From Rappaport israeli (GTDB lineage: Bacteria > Pseudomonadota > Gammaproteobacteria > Cardiobacteriales > Cardiobacteriaceae): a DNA stretch of 64,000 nt. The notes under the pieces were generated by a model. The model was not told the DNA's origin. It was given only the letters and a program-made list of their open reading frames with translations, and did not search any database. Below are positions 30,340 through 42,819 of the stretch, piece after piece; position 1 is the stretch's first letter, and the number at the start of each line of letters is the position of its first letter. The translations under genes and the position numbers were made by a program. The stretch lies in NCBI RefSeq assembly GCF_001888055.1, contig NZ_LXHZ01000004.1:119295-183294 (forward strand), written 5' to 3'.

Positions 30340-30389
30340 TTTTTACTCCTAAGAAATAAACATTTATGGGACGTCTATAAGACGCCCAT

Positions 30390-30419
30390 ACTATACACAA
30401 AAATTAATAATTTTGACAA
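30390..30419 (-). promoter_or_regulatory. Promoter of the Lpp-like gene
   Basis: On the - strand, TTGTCA (30414-30419) and TATAGT (30390-30395) are 18 bases apart. Between the promoter and the ATG, the leader contains a stem GGGCGTCT / AGACGTCCC (30368-30388, one bulge). The -35 lies in the end of coaD. Confidence 0.65.
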
Positions 30420-30904
30420 ATTTTATGAAGTAACGTTTTTTTAATTTCTTGGGGAACAAAAGAGCTGATATCACCACCTAGTTTGGCGACTTCTTTAACG
30501 ATGGTAGAAGAAATAAAAGCGAGATTGTCGTGACTAATAAGATGGATGGTTTCTATACTGGGGTCAAGTTGACGATTGATGGCGGCGAGTTGATGTTCGT
30601 GTTCAATGTCTGTGGCGTTTCTAATGCCGCGGATGATGAATTTGGCATTGAGGTTTTGGCAGGTGTGGATAAGTAGTCCAGAAAAAGGAAGGGTTTGTAC
30701 GGTGATGGGGATATTTAGGGTGTTGAGCGTTGTTTGAATCATATGCTGGCGCTCTTCTAGGCTAAATAGGGTGTTTTTATGATGCCCTTGTGCAATGAGG
30801 ATATACAGTTTGTCGCACAGTAGAGTGGCGCGTTGGAGGATGTGTTGATGTCCTAGAGTAAAGGGGTCAAAAGTGCCGGGATAAACAGCAATGCGCTTAG
30901 GCAT
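30404..30904 (-). CDS. coaD: Pantetheine-phosphate adenylyltransferase
   Basis: 166 residues. The nucleotidyltransferase signature VYPGTFDPFTLGHQHIL and IIRGIRNATDIEHEHQLA, then SIETIHLISHDNLAFISSTIVKEVA, are typical of CoaD, the fourth step of CoA synthesis. I place the start at ATG 30904 because AAGAG sits six bases upstream; an ATG at 30908-30910 is possible. It overlaps the end of rsmD by eight bases, the usual gammaproteobacterial arrangement. Confidence 0.95.
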   Translation of the reverse strand: MPKRIAVYPGTFDPFTLGHQHILQRATLLCDKLYILIAQGHHKNTLFSLEERQHMIQTTLNTLNIPITVQTLPFSGLLIHTCQNLNAKFIIRGIRNATDIEHEHQLAAINRQLDPSIETIHLISHDNLAFISSTIVKEVAKLGGDISSFVPQEIKKTLLHKICQNY

Positions 30905-31472
30905 GAGCATCTCTTTTGATTAGTCCAAAATGTAGACGCCCTGCTTTGCTTTGTTTGTGCCAGTGAGTATTAGGCGGGAGGGTGAGTTCGGTTAGAGCAA
31001 AGGGGGTTTCAATATAAAGGAGCCCGTTATCTTTAAGCCATATAGATTGACTAAATTTATCCAGTGCTTGTTGATGAAGATTGTCCATAAATGGAGGGTC
31101 AATAAAAATAAGGTCAAAGGGGTTACGGTTTGCGCTAAAGCTTAATGCATCGCCAATTTTGACGCTGGCATGGTTTTCGCGCCATTGGGTTAAGGTTTGA
31201 CTGATTTGTTGGGCAATTTGTGGGTCTTTTTCAAAAAAGATGGCGCTACTGGCGCCACGTGAAAGCGCTTCTAATCCCATAACGCCACTGCCTGCAAAGG
31301 CATCAAGGATATGTGCACCTGATAGGAGAAATTGTAGCCAGTTAAAAAGTGTTTCGCGGACGCGGTCAGGACTTGGGCGCAACCCAGGGCGCTCGAGGAT
31401 GTCAATGCGACGTCCTTTATGGTTACCAGCGATGATGCGAACTTTATGAGTTTGTTTAGCTAGATTTTTCAT
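30897..31472 (-). CDS. rsmD: 16S rRNA (guanine966-N2)-methyltransferase RsmD
   Basis: 191 residues. VRIIAGNHKGRRIDILERPGLRPSPDRVRETLFNWL is the family N-terminus, ILDAFAGSGVMGLEALSRGA the AdoMet motif, and FIDPPF the catalytic DPPF/Y. It methylates G966 of 16S rRNA. Cotranscribed with coaD. It overlaps the end of aroG by 17 bases. Confidence 0.95.
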   Translation of the reverse strand: MKNLAKQTHKVRIIAGNHKGRRIDILERPGLRPSPDRVRETLFNWLQFLLSGAHILDAFAGSGVMGLEALSRGASSAIFFEKDPQIAQQISQTLTQWRENHASVKIGDALSFSANRNPFDLIFIDPPFMDNLHQQALDKFSQSIWLKDNGLLYIETPFALTELTLPPNTHWHKQSKAGRLHFGLIKRDAHA

Positions 31473-32535
31473 GGCTTTTTTGTAGGGTTTTGTGGGATTC
31501 TAGGAGGAGGTTTTCGGTGGTTTGCCAATCAATACAACCATCAGTGATTGAGACGCCATAGCGGAGTTCGTCAAGGTTTGTCCCTAAGTTTTGATTGCCT
31601 GCATTGAGATGGCTTTCAAGCATAGCGCCTATGATGTATTCATTGCCATCAGCGATTTGTTGGATAACATTTTGAAAGACGAGCGGTTGGCGTTGAGGGT
31701 CTTTGCTGGAGTTGGCGTGTGAGCAATCAATGATGAGGTTGGCGGGGAGGTTTTTGTTTTTGAGCTCTTGGGCGCAGAGGGTTACGTTGACGCTGTCGTA
31801 GTTAGGACCTTGATTACCACCCCTAAGTACAACATGCCCATAGGGATTGCCACGGCTTCTGGTGATGGCGATGCGTCCGTCGCTGTCGATGCCAAGGAAG
31901 CTGTGCGCGTTAGCTGCGGATTCTATGGCGTTAATGGCAACGGCTAATGAGCCGTCGGTGCCATTTTTAAAGCCAACAGCGGTAGATAGTCCGCTAGACA
32001 TTTCGCGATGGGTTTGGGATTCGGCGGTGCGCGCGCCGATGGCGGTCCAACTGACTAAATCGCCAATGTATTGTGGGGAGATGGGGTCGAGTGCTTCGGT
32101 GCCGATGGGGAGTCCGAGTTCATTGATATCAATCATGAGTTTGCGCGCGATGCGTAGTCCTTTAGCGATATCGAAAGTGTCATTAAGGTCTGGGTCGTTA
32201 ATTAGTCCTTTCCAGCCGACGGTGGTGCGGGGTTTTTCAAAGTAAACGCGCATGATAATGTAGAAGGTCTCAGCAACTTGGTCGGCAAGTTTTTTTAGAC
32301 GTTGGGCATACTCAATGGCGGCTGTGGTGTCGTGAATAGAGCAAGGACCAAGGATGAGGATTTTGCGTTTGTCTTTGCGGTCTAAAATATCACGAACAGT
32401 TTGGCGCGCGTTTAGGATGGTTTGTGTTGCTTGATTGCTCACGGGGTATTCTTCTGCGAGTTCTCGCGGGGAGAGGAGTCGGGTTTGCATGCTGATGTTG
32501 AGGTTGTGTAAAAGGGGGGTGATTTGTTCGGACAT
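31456..32535 (-). CDS. aroG: 3-deoxy-7-phosphoheptulonate synthase (AroG/AroF/AroH type I)
   Basis: 359 residues. Entry enzyme of the shikimate pathway, condensing PEP and erythrose-4-phosphate. Motifs are ILGPCSIHD, MRVYFEKPRTTVGWKGLINDP, IGARTAESQTHREMSSGLS, GFKNGTDGS, LRGGNQGPNY and IIDCSHANSSKD. I cannot tell which aromatic amino acid feeds back on it. The closest naming is AroG, with AroF/AroH possible. Intact. Confidence 0.93.
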   Translation of the reverse strand: MSEQITPLLHNLNISMQTRLLSPRELAEEYPVSNQATQTILNARQTVRDILDRKDKRKILILGPCSIHDTTAAIEYAQRLKKLADQVAETFYIIMRVYFEKPRTTVGWKGLINDPDLNDTFDIAKGLRIARKLMIDINELGLPIGTEALDPISPQYIGDLVSWTAIGARTAESQTHREMSSGLSTAVGFKNGTDGSLAVAINAIESAANAHSFLGIDSDGRIAITRSRGNPYGHVVLRGGNQGPNYDSVNVTLCAQELKNKNLPANLIIDCSHANSSKDPQRQPLVFQNVIQQIADGNEYIIGAMLESHLNAGNQNLGTNLDELRYGVSITDGCIDWQTTENLLLESHKTLQKSHEKSS

Positions 32536-32674
32536 AATTTGCGTAGAGTCTTAAAAAAGGGGGTTAGTCTAGGGTTTTTTAGCATAATTGCAAGCGTTGC
32601 AATGTGGTTTGGGGTTAATGGTGGTATTTGGGGGTTTGCGATACAATGCGCGACTTGCAAAAAAGGTGGGTGAT

Positions 32675-35493
32675 ATGGATAAGATTACAATTCGTGGCGC
32701 GCGGACGCATAATTTAAAAGAAGTGGATTTGGTGTTGCCACGCAATGAGTTAATTGTGATTACGGGATTATCGGGTTCGGGGAAGTCGTCTTTGGCGTTT
32801 GATACGATTTTTGCTGAGGGGCAACGCCGTTATATGGAGTCGCTTTCCTCTTATGCGCGCCAGTTTTTGGCGATGATGGATAAACCTGATGTTGACCATA
32901 TTGAGGGATTATCACCAACTATTTCTATTGAACAAAAATCAACCAACCATAATCCACGCTCAACGGTGGGGACGATTACAGAAATTCATGATTATTTGCG
33001 TCTGTTGTTTGCGCGTGCAGGTGTGCCACGTTGTCCGCGCCATGGCGTAGAGTTAAATGCGCAGACGATTTCACAGATGGTTGATGCCATTATGGCATTG
33101 CCTGAGGGGAGTAGGCAGTTGTTGGTGGCGCCTTTGGTGCAGGGGCGCAAGGGGCAGCATGAGAAGTTGTTGTCGGATATGCGTCAACAGGGGTTTGTGC
33201 GGGTGTTGATTGATGGCGCGATGTATGAATTAGATGAGTTACCTGAGATTGATGGAAAGCGTAACCATACGATTGGGGTGGTGGTTGACCGTTTTGTGGT
33301 GCGCGAGGGGATTGAGCAGCGTTTGGCGGAATCTATTGAAACGGTGTTGTCTCTTTCTAATGGGTTGGTGGAGTTGGTGGCGATGGATGATTTGCAGGCG
33401 GTGGAGACGTTTTCTGCAAATTATGCTTGCCCTAAGTGTGGGTATTCTTTGAAAGAATTAGAGCCACGTTTGTTTTCTTTTAATAATCCGCATGGGGCTT
33501 GTCCAGATTGTGATGGGTTGGGGGTGAATGTGTTTATTGACCCTAAATTGGTGGTTCAACCGTATTTGAGTATTGCAGGGGGGGCAATTCGGGGTTGGGA
33601 TAGACGAACGCCTTATTTTTATCCGCAAATGCAGGCGCTGGCACGCCATTATGATTTTGATATTGAGGAAACGCCTTTTGAACAATTAGCGCCACGCTTT
33701 CAGGAAATTGTGTTGTATGGCTCGAAAAATGAGGCGATTGCAATGCCTGCTGGGCGGGGAATGAAAGCACGTAAGGTGCCTTATGAAGGCATTATTAATA
33801 CGATGAATCGTCGCTATCGTGAAACGGATAAGGCGCATGTGCGTGATGAAATTAGTCAGTATTTAAATAATCGTCAATGTCCGACGTGTGGGGGGAGCGT
33901 TTAAATGAGGCGGCGCGCCATGTGTTTATTGAAGATAAAACTTTGCCTGATATTAGTGAGTTATCCATTGCGCAAGCGCGTGATTGGGTGCAGGATTTAA
34001 GCCTTTCAGGCGCAAGAGGCAAAATTGCTGAGAAAATTTTGTTAGAAATTCGGGAGCGTTTGGGGTTTTTGGTGAAGGTGGGGCTAAATTATTTAACTTT
34101 ATCACGTAGCGCGGAGACGCTTTCTGGTGGAGAGGCGCAACGCATTCGGTTGGCTTCGCAAATTGGCGCGGGGTTGGTTGGGGTGATGTATGTATTAGAT
34201 GAGCCGTCTATTGGTTTGCATCAGCGCGATAATGACCGTTTATTAGAGGCGTTGGTGCGGTTGCGTGATTTGGGCAATACGGTGATTGTGGTTGAGCATG
34301 ATGAGGATGCCATTCGGGCAGCAGATTATGTGGTGGATATGGGGCCAGGAGCAGGAGCGTTGGGCGGTGAGGTGATGGCACAAGGTACGCCTAAACAAAT
34401 CGAACAAGCGCCACAATCCCTAACAGGGAAATATTTGCGCGGTGAGCAATACATTGCAGTACCTGAAAAACGTATTGAAGCGAGGGAAAATCAATGGGTG
34501 CATCTTAAAGGTGCGCGGGGTAATAATTTAAAAGCGGTAGATTTTGCTTTGCCAGTTGGTGTGTTTACTTGTGTAACGGGTGTATCTGGGTCAGGGAAAT
34601 CAACGTTGATTAATGAGACGTTTCATAAAGTGGCTGCTAAAACGATTAATCGTTCTAAAGTTGACCCTGCGCCTTATGAGAGTGTGAGTGGGATGGAGTA
34701 TTTTGATAAGGTGGTCAATATTGACCAAAGCCCAATTGGACGCACACCGCGCTCTAATCCTGCGACTTATACTGGGATTTTTACGGGCATTCGTGAGCTG
34801 TTTGCTGATACGCAGGAAGCACGCGCGCGCGGCTATAAAGCTGGGCGGTTTTCTTTTAATGTTAAAGGTGGGCGGTGTGAGGCGTGTCAGGGAGATGGGG
34901 TAACGAAAGTTGAAATGCACTTTCTGCCCGATATATTTGTTGCTTGTGATGTGTGTGAGGGTAAACGTTATAATCGCGAGACGTTAGATATTACCTACAA
35001 AGGTAAAAATATTCATCAGGTATTGGAGATGAGTGTTGCTGAGGCGTATGAGTTTTTTACTAATATTCCTGCATTATCGCGAAAATTACAGACGCTATTG
35101 GATGTGGGGTTGAGTTATATTCGTTTGGGGCAAAATGCGCTAACGCTTTCTGGTGGTGAGGCGCAACGGATTAAATTATCCAAAGAATTATCTAAACGCG
35201 ATACAGGGCGAACGTTGTATATTTTAGATGAGCCAACAACGGGTTTGCATTTTCATGATGTCAAACAATTGCTGGCGGTGTTGCATCGTTTGCGCGACCA
35301 TGGCAATACGATTGTGGTTATTGAGCATAATTTAGATGTGATTAAAACCGCTGATTGGATTGTAGACTTAGGGCCAGAGGGCGGTAGTGGTGGGGGGGAG
35401 ATTATCGCCACGGGCAAGCCTGAGGATGTGGTTAAAATTAAAAAAAGCTTTACCGCCAAATATCTAGCACCGTTATTGCGCGCAAAGACCTAG
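32675..35493 (+). CDS. uvrA: Excinuclease ABC subunit A (frameshifted)
   Basis: 939 residues after repair (E. coli 940). Damage-recognition ATPase of nucleotide excision repair. It has two ABC domains: [16 protein letters not shown] with [16 protein letters not shown], and [15 protein letters not shown] with [15 protein letters not shown]. The zinc modules are CPRHG..., CPKCGYSL...CPDC, and CEACQGDG...CDVCEG. The frame breaks in the G run at 33890-33895 (six G, seven restores [13 protein letters not shown]), probably an indel. Start ATG 32675, with AAAGGTGGG upstream. Divergent from aroG. Confidence 0.96.
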
Positions 35494-35496
35494 GCG

Positions 35497-36250
35497 CTAA
35501 AACCAATATTTATAAGCAAGAATGGCGCTCATCACAATCGACATGCTCACCACAATAGGGCGGATAAGTCGATTGCCTTGGCGCATAATTAATCCTGAGG
35601 CAAGGCGTGCGCCAATAAGTTGCCCTATCGCCATCGTTAATCCAACTTGCCAAACAATATTGCCTGTCAAAGAAAAAATCGCTAACGACGTCAGGTTGGT
35701 AATGGCATTAAAAGCTTTGGCCTCAATGGTTGCTTGTTGTAGAGTTAGACCGCGCAAGGTGATGAGTGCTAAAAAGAAAAAAACTCCCTGTTCCCGGCCC
35801 TAGAAAACCATCATAAAATCCAATGGGTAAAGCAATGCATGCAGAGAAGAAAAGCAGTGATAAGCGTGCTTTGTGTTCTACCTCACCTAATTTAGGTAAG
35901 CGGATAAATAATAAAGCAACACTCATTAATAAAAGTGGAATGATTTTTTCTAGCCATGCGCTAGATAGATAATGCACCAACAGCGTGCCACTTATCGCCC
36001 CCAAAGCGCAGAGCATCATGGCAGGTAAAAGTGCGCGCCAATTTAATTGTCCGCGTCGGATGAAATACCAACTGGCAGATACTGTCCCAAAACTTGCCTG
36101 TAGTTTATTGGTGGCTAAAGCAGATTCAGGCGGTAATCCGCTGATTAATAAAGCAGGAATGGTAAGCATGCCACCCCCACCTGCAAGCGTGTCGATAAAA
36201 CCAGCGCTAAGCGCTACTAAAAATAAGAGAAATAAAATTTGTAATAGCAT
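35497..36250 (-). CDS. TSUP/DUF81 family membrane transporter (YfcA-like, frameshifted)
   Basis: 250 residues after repair. About eight membrane helices with the paired TSUP motifs GGGGMLTIPALLISGLPPESALATNKLQ and FYDGFLGPGTGSFF. Members export or import sulfite, organosulfonates or related anions, but the substrate is unknown here. The A run at 35780-35786 on the + strand has seven A; six would join FFLGPGTGSFFF to the C-terminal LALITLRGL half. I read an insertion error. Convergent with uvrA. Confidence 0.85.
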
Positions 36251-36253
36251 TGA

Positions 36254-36877
36254 TTAATCTGGTGTTTTTGTGTTGTTATTTACATCAAACCATTGATTAA
36301 GGCGCGCGGTTAGAAGGTCTAGTCCTTGTTTTTTTAGGCTGGAAAAAGTTTGTACGCTTACAGGCGCTGGGAAATCTGTCAGCGCTTTTTCAACGCTTAG
36401 CAACTGTTTAGCTTGTGCGCCGCGCTTGAACTTATCTGCTTTGGTAAGCAAAATATGCACGGGTAATACGCGCGCATGGCAACAATCAAGCATTTGCATA
36501 TCAAGCGTTTTAAGAGGATGGCGAATGTCCATAATTAATACGACACCTTGCAAGGGTTGGCGCGTGAGTAGATAGTTGCCTAATAAATCTTGCCAATGAG
36601 CGCGAATGCGAGTGGGAACACTGGCATAGCCATAACCAGGTAAATCGACTAAATAGTGATTGGGTTTTGGCAAATTAAAATAATTGATTAACTGGGTTCG
36701 TCCTGGAGTTTTAGAGACTCTCGCCAGCGCTTTTTGATTGGTTAACGCATTCAATGCGCTGGATTTTCCAGCATTTGAGCGCCCGACAAAGGCGACCTCA
36801 ATTTCAGCCTCATTGGGCAGTTGTGTGGAAGTGTTTACAGAAAAAGCGAAGGTAGCTTGCTGGTAAGGGCTTATCAT
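36254..36877 (-). CDS. engB: Ribosome-biogenesis GTPase EngB/YihA
   Basis: 207 residues of the TrmE-Era-EngA-YihA GTPase class. G1 is GRSNAGKSSALNAL, G3 is DLPGYGYA, G4 is LTKADK, and the G2 Thr lies in SKTPGRTQLINYF. It acts in 50S assembly. The upstream region to the cytochrome c gene is shared and divergent. Intact. Confidence 0.95.
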   Translation of the reverse strand: MISPYQQATFAFSVNTSTQLPNEAEIEVAFVGRSNAGKSSALNALTNQKALARVSKTPGRTQLINYFNLPKPNHYLVDLPGYGYASVPTRIRAHWQDLLGNYLLTRQPLQGVVLIMDIRHPLKTLDMQMLDCCHARVLPVHILLTKADKFKRGAQAKQLLSVEKALTDFPAPVSVQTFSSLKKQGLDLLTARLNQWFDVNNNTKTPD

Positions 36878-36958
36878 TTTATAGTAAAATCCGTTTAAAT
36901 GATGCGAGAGTGTATATCGCAGCAGAAAAAACTACAACGTATCCTTGTGGAGCACGAC

Positions 36959-37623
36959 ATGAAAAAAGGCATTGTGACGGTATTATTAATGAGCGTTTCG
37001 CTAACGAGTTTAGCGGCAGGAGATCCTGAAATTGGCAAAGAAAAGGCATTAGCTTGTGGCGGTTGCCATGGTGCAACGGGTGTGAGTATCTCTGGTGATT
37101 GGCCTAATCTTGCAGGGCAAGGAGAGAAATATTTGGTAAAACAATTGCGAGATTTTAAATCAGGAGCGCGTGTTGACCCTGTGATGAATGCGCAGGCGAT
37201 GACGATTGAGGATGAAGATATTGAGCATTTAGCTGCTTATTTTGCTGCTCAAGTCCCTGCACCTGCTGCCACTCAAGGTGCAGGAGAAAATCCTGAGGAA
37301 ATGTTAAAACTTGGTGAGCAGATTTATCGTGGTGGGATTATGGCGAAGGATGTGCCAGCGTGTATGGCGTGTCATAGCCTAACGGGATGGGAATTGAGCC
37401 AGCAGCTTTCCCAGCCTTATCCGCCCAGCAGGTTCCTTATGTGCGCAAGCAATTAAGCGCTTTTGCTAATGCGGCTAATAGTGATGAGTTGGCAAGTGAT
37501 ACTGATACCAGTGCGATGGTTATGCGTAGCAATGACTCCAATGCAATGATGCGTGATATTGCTTCGAAGTTAACGCCTAAAGAAATAGAAGCAGTGGCTT
37601 ATTATATGCAGGGATTGCATTAA
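36959..37623 (+). CDS. Diheme cytochrome c4-type protein (frameshifted)
   Basis: 221 residues after repair. Signal peptide GIVTVLLMSVSLTSLAAG, then two class I cytochrome domains, each with a CxxCH heme site: CGGCHGATG (domain 1) and CMACHSPNG (domain 2), with Met ligands likely in MNAQAMT and SNAMMRD. Periplasmic electron carrier to a terminal oxidase. ATG 36959 is chosen for the signal peptide. One C is missing near 37379 (CC where CCC fits), which gives SPNGMGIEPAAFPAL. Probably an indel. Confidence 0.9.
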
Positions 37624-38118
37624 TTGTCGGGCTTTGAATTGGACGATGAGATGAAAAAAGCGGTTGCGTGGTGGAATACGCAGCCGCTTGATGCGTTAAG
37701 CGCTCAGCAATGGGAAGCGCTATGCGATGGGTGCGGGCTGTGCTGTTTGAATAAAATGGAAGATATTGATACGGGCGAGGTGTATTTTTCGCGCGTTGCG
37801 TGTGCATTATTGGAGATAAAAAAATCTTGTTGTGGAGATTATGCCAATCGAGCGCAGAAGGTGGCAGATTGTTTGAATTTGCGTGAGATTTCGCGTGAGG
37901 ATTTTCGTTGGTTGCCTTTAAGTTGTGCCTATCGTTTGCGCAGTGAGAATAAATCCTTGCCGTCTTGGCATTATTTGGTGTGCGGAGATAAAAATAGGGT
38001 GCATCAGTTCGGGCGCAGTGTGCGCCATTTTGCATTAAGTGAGCGTGATGGATACGCTATTGATGATTATTTGTTGTTTTCACTAGAAGATATTTTGGGT
38101 GAGGGGGAATGTGAATGA
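37624..38118 (+). CDS. YcgN-family (UPF0260) cysteine-cluster protein
   Basis: 164 residues. The N-terminal WEALCDGCGLCCLNKMED, VACALLE and the later SCAYRL and SWHYLVCGD are the UPF0260/YcgN signature. The cysteine spacing suggests metal binding, and no function is established. It starts with TTG directly after cytochrome c4; the position against YcgN homologs supports it. It overlaps zipA by four bases. Confidence 0.85.
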   Translation: MSGFELDDEMKKAVAWWNTQPLDALSAQQWEALCDGCGLCCLNKMEDIDTGEVYFSRVACALLEIKKSCCGDYANRAQKVADCLNLREISREDFRWLPLSCAYRLRSENKSLPSWHYLVCGDKNRVHQFGRSVRHFALSERDGYAIDDYLLFSLEDILGEGECE

Positions 38119-38858
38119 GCCAAGATATGATGCTTTTTTTGGTGCGTATTTTGGGCTATGTTTTGGTGGTGGCGTTATTGTTGCTGGCTTTTCGGCTGTT
38201 GCGCTGGTTATTTGCGGATTTGAAAAACCATCAGGATACTTCAAGAAAAAAGCGAGCTGGACGTCAGCGTTTAGATGCACAAATTTTTTGGCAAGAAGAC
38301 TCTTATGATGAACAAATTTTAGGCGAGTCAAGGCAAAAGACGTTGCGCTTAAATCCTAGCTTTTTCAATGCGATGGTGAGTAAGGAGGGGAAAGCTTTGC
38401 CTGAGTTCTCTCAGATGCCTACGATGACGCTGGCGTTGACGATTATGGCAAGGTATGGGCAGACTTTTAATGGAGAGCAACTGCAACAGTTGTTTAAAAC
38501 GTTTGGCTTAAAGCGCTCCCCGCATGATGTTTATGAGTTGATTGCTGGAAATAATCAGGATGTGTTTTTTAGTGTGTTGAAGGTGCGTAAGCCGATTACT
38601 TTCCCTGAAGATTTGACGACGCTTGCGCATTGTGAGGGGATTTTGTGTGTGTTGCAATTGCCTCTGGCAGAGTCTGCGCAAAAATCTTTTGAGACTTTTT
38701 TGGCGGTGGTGATGGAGATGGCTGAGAGTGTGGATGGTCGGTTATGTGATGAGGGGCGACGTCCTTTGGCTGAGCGTGATATGTTGCGTTATAAAGAGCA
38801 GGTGGCTAGGTTTGAGTTGGAATATAACGCTTGGTTGGCGCAGGTAAATTTTTCTTGA
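38115..38858 (+). CDS. zipA: Cell division protein ZipA-like
   Basis: 247 residues. An N-terminal membrane helix (ILGYVLVVALLLLAFRLLRWLF) is followed by a basic linker and a C-terminal domain (residues about 110-245) with MTLALTIMARYGQTFNGEQLQQLFKTFGLK and an adjacent beta-rich FtsZ-tail-binding fold. ZipA tethers FtsZ to the membrane. The linker is much shorter and not Pro/Gln-rich as in E. coli. The placement right before ligA, as in enterics, supports the call. Confidence 0.8.
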   Translation: MSQDMMLFLVRILGYVLVVALLLLAFRLLRWLFADLKNHQDTSRKKRAGRQRLDAQIFWQEDSYDEQILGESRQKTLRLNPSFFNAMVSKEGKALPEFSQMPTMTLALTIMARYGQTFNGEQLQQLFKTFGLKRSPHDVYELIAGNNQDVFFSVLKVRKPITFPEDLTTLAHCEGILCVLQLPLAESAQKSFETFLAVVMEMAESVDGRLCDEGRRPLAERDMLRYKEQVARFELEYNAWLAQVNFS

Positions 38859-38921
38859 TGGCTGTGGTGTGTTGGTCTTTTTTCTTTAATGTTGATTGAT
38901 TTTTCATGAATAATTTTTTGA

Positions 38922-41551
<2,630 letters not shown>

Positions 41552-41581
41552 GTTATTTTAAAAATTAAGCTGGAGTTTTTT

Positions 41582-42585
41582 ATGTTACCACGCATTTTAA
41601 CAGGCATTACAACTACGGGCATTCCCCATTTGGGTAATTATGTGGGGGCGATTCGTCCTGCTATTCAAGCCAGTGCGGAAAATGATAATGCGTTTTTCTT
41701 TTTAGCCGATTATCACGCATTATTAAATGCCATCAGGCAAAAGAGATTCATCACTCGACGTTGTGTATTGCGGCAACTTGGTTGGCGTGTGGGCTGGATT
41801 ATGAGCGGGTAACGTTTTATCGTCAGTCGGATATTCCTGAGATTTTGGAGTTGGCTTGGGTGTTAAATTGTGTGTGCGCGAAGGGGTTGATGAACCGCGC
41901 GCATGCTTATAAGGCGGCAGTTGATGCGAATACTGCAGAGGGTAAGGCAGATGCTGATGAAGGGGTGTCAATGGGGTTGTTTGGTTATCCAGTGTTGATG
42001 GCGGCAGATATTTTGGCATTTAATGCTAATGCGGTGCCTGTTGGGCGTGACCAAATTCAACATGTTGAAATGGCAAGGGATATTGCAGGAAGATTTAATC
42101 ATCGCTATGCGCCGTTGTTTGTCTTGCCTGAGGCGAAAGTGAGCGAAGAGGTGGCGCTGTTGACGGGGTTGGATGGGCGCAAGATGAGTAAAAGCTATGG
42201 CAATACCATTGCGTTGTTTGATGAGCCTAAAAAATTGCGTAAGCAAATTATGAAAATAGTGACTAATTCGCAAGCGCCTGGTGAGCCTAAAAATCCTGAT
42301 GAATCAACAATTTTTGAGATTTATAAGGCTTTTGCAAGCAAAACACAACAGGCGGAGATGCGTGAAAAATATGCGCAAGGAATTGCTTGGGGGGAGGCTA
42401 AACAGGCGCTGTTTGACTTAATCAATGAAGAAATTGAGCCATTTCGCGCTCGTTATGAGCAGTTAATGGCAAATCCTGCCGAAGTAGAGGAAATTTTGCA
42501 GATAGGCGCGAAAAAAGCGCGTGCTGAGGCGCAGAGGATAATGGCGCAAGTGCGTGAGGCTATTGGTATTCGACGCTTGGGTTAG
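41582..42585 (+). CDS. trpS: Tryptophan--tRNA ligase (frameshifted)
   Basis: 334 residues after repair. Class I motif HIGH as [13 protein letters not shown] as [12 protein letters not shown], and [12 protein letters not shown] at the start. One A is missing at 41725-41727 (AAA where AAAA gives [25 protein letters not shown]). TrpS is normally essential and single-copy, so this is likely an indel. A terminator at 42659-42683 follows. Confidence 0.95.
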
Positions 42586-42658
42586 ATGGTTATGAAGGAA
42601 AAAATTGATAGCTTGTTCTAACCTACTGTGTAAACTTAAAAATTATAGCATTATGCTT

Positions 42659-42683
42659 AAACCGCCTATGGGCGGTTTTTTTA
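42659..42683 (+). terminator. Rho-independent terminator after trpS
   Basis: The stem AAACCGCC / GGCGGTTT with a TATG loop ends in a run of seven T. It marks the last backbone transcription unit before the acquired restriction operon. Confidence 0.9.
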
Positions 42684-42819
42684 TGACTGGAATTTATCGG
42701 GGTTAATTTATTGTTAGAATATGGGATATTTTGTTTTAAGGCGTATCATTTTAATCTGAAGAGACTATAGATAAGTTAGGGTGCTATTTAAAAATTATTT
42801 ATTTCAAAAGGATAGAGAT

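Noticed and set aside
33840-33910. Programmed ribosomal frameshifting in uvrA, ligA, trpS and others
   Set aside because: Sites share no slippery heptamer or downstream structure, both insertion and deletion types occur, and they hit many unrelated genes. Sequencing indels explain all of them better.
42750-42775. A further copy of the 89-bp MITE upstream of mod
   Set aside because: Only the short GAGACTATA end-like motif matches; no second inverted repeat or element body was found.
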